The translations under genes were made by a program, and so were the position numbers. The notes below the pieces were generated by a model. It was not told where the DNA came from. It saw nothing but the letters and a program-made list of their open reading frames with translations, and made no database searches. Shown piece after piece: positions 8,072 through 9,740 of a stretch of 9,740 bases of DNA (position 1 is its first letter; each line of letters starts with the position of its first letter). Source of the stretch: Flavobacteriaceae bacterium (GTDB lineage Bacteria; Bacteroidota; Bacteroidia; Flavobacteriales; Flavobacteriaceae). The stretch covers positions 1 through 9,740 of the forward strand of contig JAUXCI010000076.1 of assembly GCA_030618945.1 (NCBI GenBank), read 5' to 3'.

Positions 8072-9535
8072 TTATTTGTTGAGTTCGATTAGTATTTCAT
8101 TGGTAATCCCAAAATCATCAAAACTGGATTTTTGATCTCCGATGATTTGATAATTTTCATGACCTTTTCCTGCAATTAGTATAATATCTCCTTCATTTGC
8201 CAATTTACAGGCTGTTTTAATGGCCTGCTTTCTGTCTACAATAGAGATAGTTTTTTTATAATTTTCGGGCCTGACGCCTGCCTCAATTTCTCTAATGATA
8301 GCTTCAGGATCCTCACTTCTTGGATTATCCGAGGTAAACACAACTTGATTACTTAAACTTGAAGCTATATTTCCCATTTTGGGGCGTTTGGTACGATCTC
8401 TGTCTCCTCCACATCCCACGACGGTTATAACCTGCTCATTAAAGGTTCTAATAGAATTAATGGTTTCAAGCACATTTTTAAGGGCATCTGGGGTATGGGC
8501 ATAATCCACAATGGAGTTAATCCCTTTTACAGACACAGAGTGTTGGAATCTTCCTTTCACATTATCGAGTTCACTTAGAATGCGAAGATTTTTCATTTTT
8601 TCGACACCCATAAGATCTGTCGCAGCGTAAATTGCAAGGAGGTTATAAGCATTGAATGATCCTATCAATTTGGTCCATACTTCATGACCATCTATATTGA
8701 GACAGAGACCCTGAAAGTGATTTTCAATGATTCTTGCCTTATAATCCGCAACTGTTTTTAGGGCATATCCATATTTTTTCGCCACTGTATTTTGTACCAT
8801 GACCCCTCCGTTTTTGTCATCGAGGTTTACCAAAGCAAAAGCCTCAGCAGGTAATTGATCAAAAAACGATTTTTTAACATCACGGTATTCGGCGAAACTA
8901 TTGTGATAGTCTAAATGATCGTGAGTCAAATTGGTGAATATTCCTCCTTTAAAGGTCAAGCCGGCTGTTCTTTTTTGGTGAATTCCATGTGAACTTACTT
9001 CCATAAAGCAATGGCTTACACCAACGTCAACCATCTCTTTCAAAACCTTGTTTATGGTAACCGAATCAGGAGTGGTATGTGTTGTGGGGTGAACAGTCTC
9101 TCCAATTTTAATTGCGATGGTAGAAATCAATCCGCTTTTGAAACCAGCGTTTTGAACCTGCTCTGAAAGCAAAGTTGCAATTGTCGTTTTTCCATTTGTT
9201 CCTGTAACACCAATCAATTCTAAATGATCTGATGGATTGTCATAAAAATTAGAAGCGATCAAGGCCAGGGCCTCATCACTATTCACAACTTTTACATAAG
9301 TTATTTCATCAGCAGTTTCTTTAGGTATATCCTGACATATCACCGCCACTGCCCCTTGTGAAATAGATTTCGCAATAAAGACATGCCCGTCAAATTCCAA
9401 TCCTTTTTGAGCCACAAATAAGGCGCCTGCTTGAATTTTTCTTGAATCAAATTCAATAGAGGAAACAAGAATATCTGTAGAACCTTTTATCGATTCTACC
9501 GCTACTCCGTACAATATGTCTTTAAGTTTTTTCAA
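8072..9535 (-). CDS. murE: UDP-MurNAc-tripeptide synthetase MurE (meso-DAP type)
   Basis: MurE is the cytoplasmic ATP-dependent Mur ligase that adds the third stem residue, here probably meso-diaminopimelate, to UDP-MurNAc-L-Ala-D-Glu. The N-terminal domain carries the uridine-binding EFDSRKI. The central domain has the P-loop GVTGTNGKTT (109-118), VSSHGIHQKRT and YRDVKKSFF, which holds the lysine that is carbamylated in this family (221 or 222). The C-terminal domain has YAHTPDAL (345-352), the meso-DAP-selecting DNPR (403-406) and GKGHE (456-460). I chose the TTG at 9535, one nt after the upstream stop, giving 487 residues starting MKKLKDILYG, which fits the family N-terminus. A longer start at the TTG at 9550 would overlap the upstream gene by 14 nt. 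There is no ATG at the 5' end. The active site is complete, which is notable because the enzymes that make its substrate (MurC, MurD) are missing or broken here. Confidence 0.95.
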   Translation of the reverse strand: MKKLKDILYGVAVESIKGSTDILVSSIEFDSRKIQAGALFVAQKGLEFDGHVFIAKSISQGAVAVICQDIPKETADEITYVKVVNSDEALALIASNFYDNPSDHLELIGVTGTNGKTTIATLLSEQVQNAGFKSGLISTIAIKIGETVHPTTHTTPDSVTINKVLKEMVDVGVSHCFMEVSSHGIHQKRTAGLTFKGGIFTNLTHDHLDYHNSFAEYRDVKKSFFDQLPAEAFALVNLDDKNGGVMVQNTVAKKYGYALKTVADYKARIIENHFQGLCLNIDGHEVWTKLIGSFNAYNLLAIYAATDLMGVEKMKNLRILSELDNVKGRFQHSVSVKGINSIVDYAHTPDALKNVLETINSIRTFNEQVITVVGCGGDRDRTKRPKMGNIASSLSNQVVFTSDNPRSEDPEAIIREIEAGVRPENYKKTISIVDRKQAIKTACKLANEGDIILIAGKGHENYQIIGDQKSSFDDFGITNEILIELNK

Positions 9536-9536
9536 C

Positions 9537-9740
9537 TTATGATAAATCAAGATTTATTATTTCACCTTTTTTTAATTCAGAACCCGCTTTAATCGATTGG
9601 GATATCACTTTACCTATTCCATTAAAGTTAACTTTGAAACCCATATTTTCCAGCAGGGCTATAGCATCCATTCCAGGCATATTTCTCCATCATTGTTTCA
9701 AAACCATGTCCTAATGGGTTTGACGTCATTTGAAGTAAAG
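9537..9740 (-). pseudogene. ftsI: C-terminal PASTA end of FtsI-like transpeptidase, frame-broken
   Basis: The last 47 codons before the TAA at 9537-9539 encode a PASTA-type module: GMDAIALLENMGFKV, then GIGKVISQSIKAGSELKKG, ending INLDLS. In Flavobacteriia the division transpeptidase FtsI (a class B penicillin-binding protein that crosslinks septal peptidoglycan with FtsW) lies just upstream of murE and ends in such a domain, so the assignment rests on domain and position. The frame does not continue upstream: it meets TGA at 9690-9692, TAG at 9711-9713 and TGA at 9726-9728. Another frame is open to the window edge and reads TSNPLGHGFETMME up to the break. Removing one A from the AAA at 9682-9684 would join it to the PASTA frame. 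This is either a real frameshift or decay, or a sequencing error. The transpeptidase domain lies outside the window. Confidence 0.6.

Overview
The window is part of a division and cell-wall (dcw) cluster from a Bacteroidota bacterium, most likely of the Flavobacteriaceae or a close relative. The assignment rests on gene order, on FtsZ, FtsA, FtsQ, MraY and FtsW sequence style (long acidic FtsZ linker, MraY of about 410 residues with a periplasmic insert, a PASTA-type end on the division transpeptidase), on low G+C, and on the absence of strong Shine-Dalgarno sequences. Every gene is on the minus strand, so transcription runs from the right end of the window to the left.

In transcription order: the C-terminal PASTA end of a division transpeptidase (FtsI-like; 9740-9537, frame-broken upstream), murE (9535-8072), mraY (8062-6830), a C-terminal fragment of murD (6807-6259), ftsW (6244-5039), murG (5055-3964), a 97-bp gene-free gap where murC normally sits, ftsQ (3866-3138), ftsA (3132-1834) and ftsZ (1806-16). 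Apart from the murG-ftsQ gap, spacings range from a 17-nt overlap to 27 nt, which fits one operon. I see no internal terminator and no convincing promoter.

MurE, MraY, MurG and FtsW have full length and intact motifs. They cover addition of the third stem residue, lipid I and lipid II synthesis, and glycan polymerisation at the septum. FtsZ, FtsA and FtsQ form the divisome core.

The notable feature is a set of lesions. MurD, normally about 445 residues, is reduced to its 182-residue C-terminal domain, with no ATP-binding domain and with substitutions concentrated in active-site motifs. MurC is absent from its usual place. The FtsI end cannot be read in one frame. FtsZ seems to stop short of the usual Bacteroidota tail. 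MurC and MurD supply the substrate of MurE, and MurE looks functional, so complete copies probably exist elsewhere in the genome, unless the organism is losing its wall pathway or the assembly is faulty. The MurD remnant keeps an open frame and a conserved scaffold, so it could be a recent pseudogene or a retained pseudoenzyme domain.
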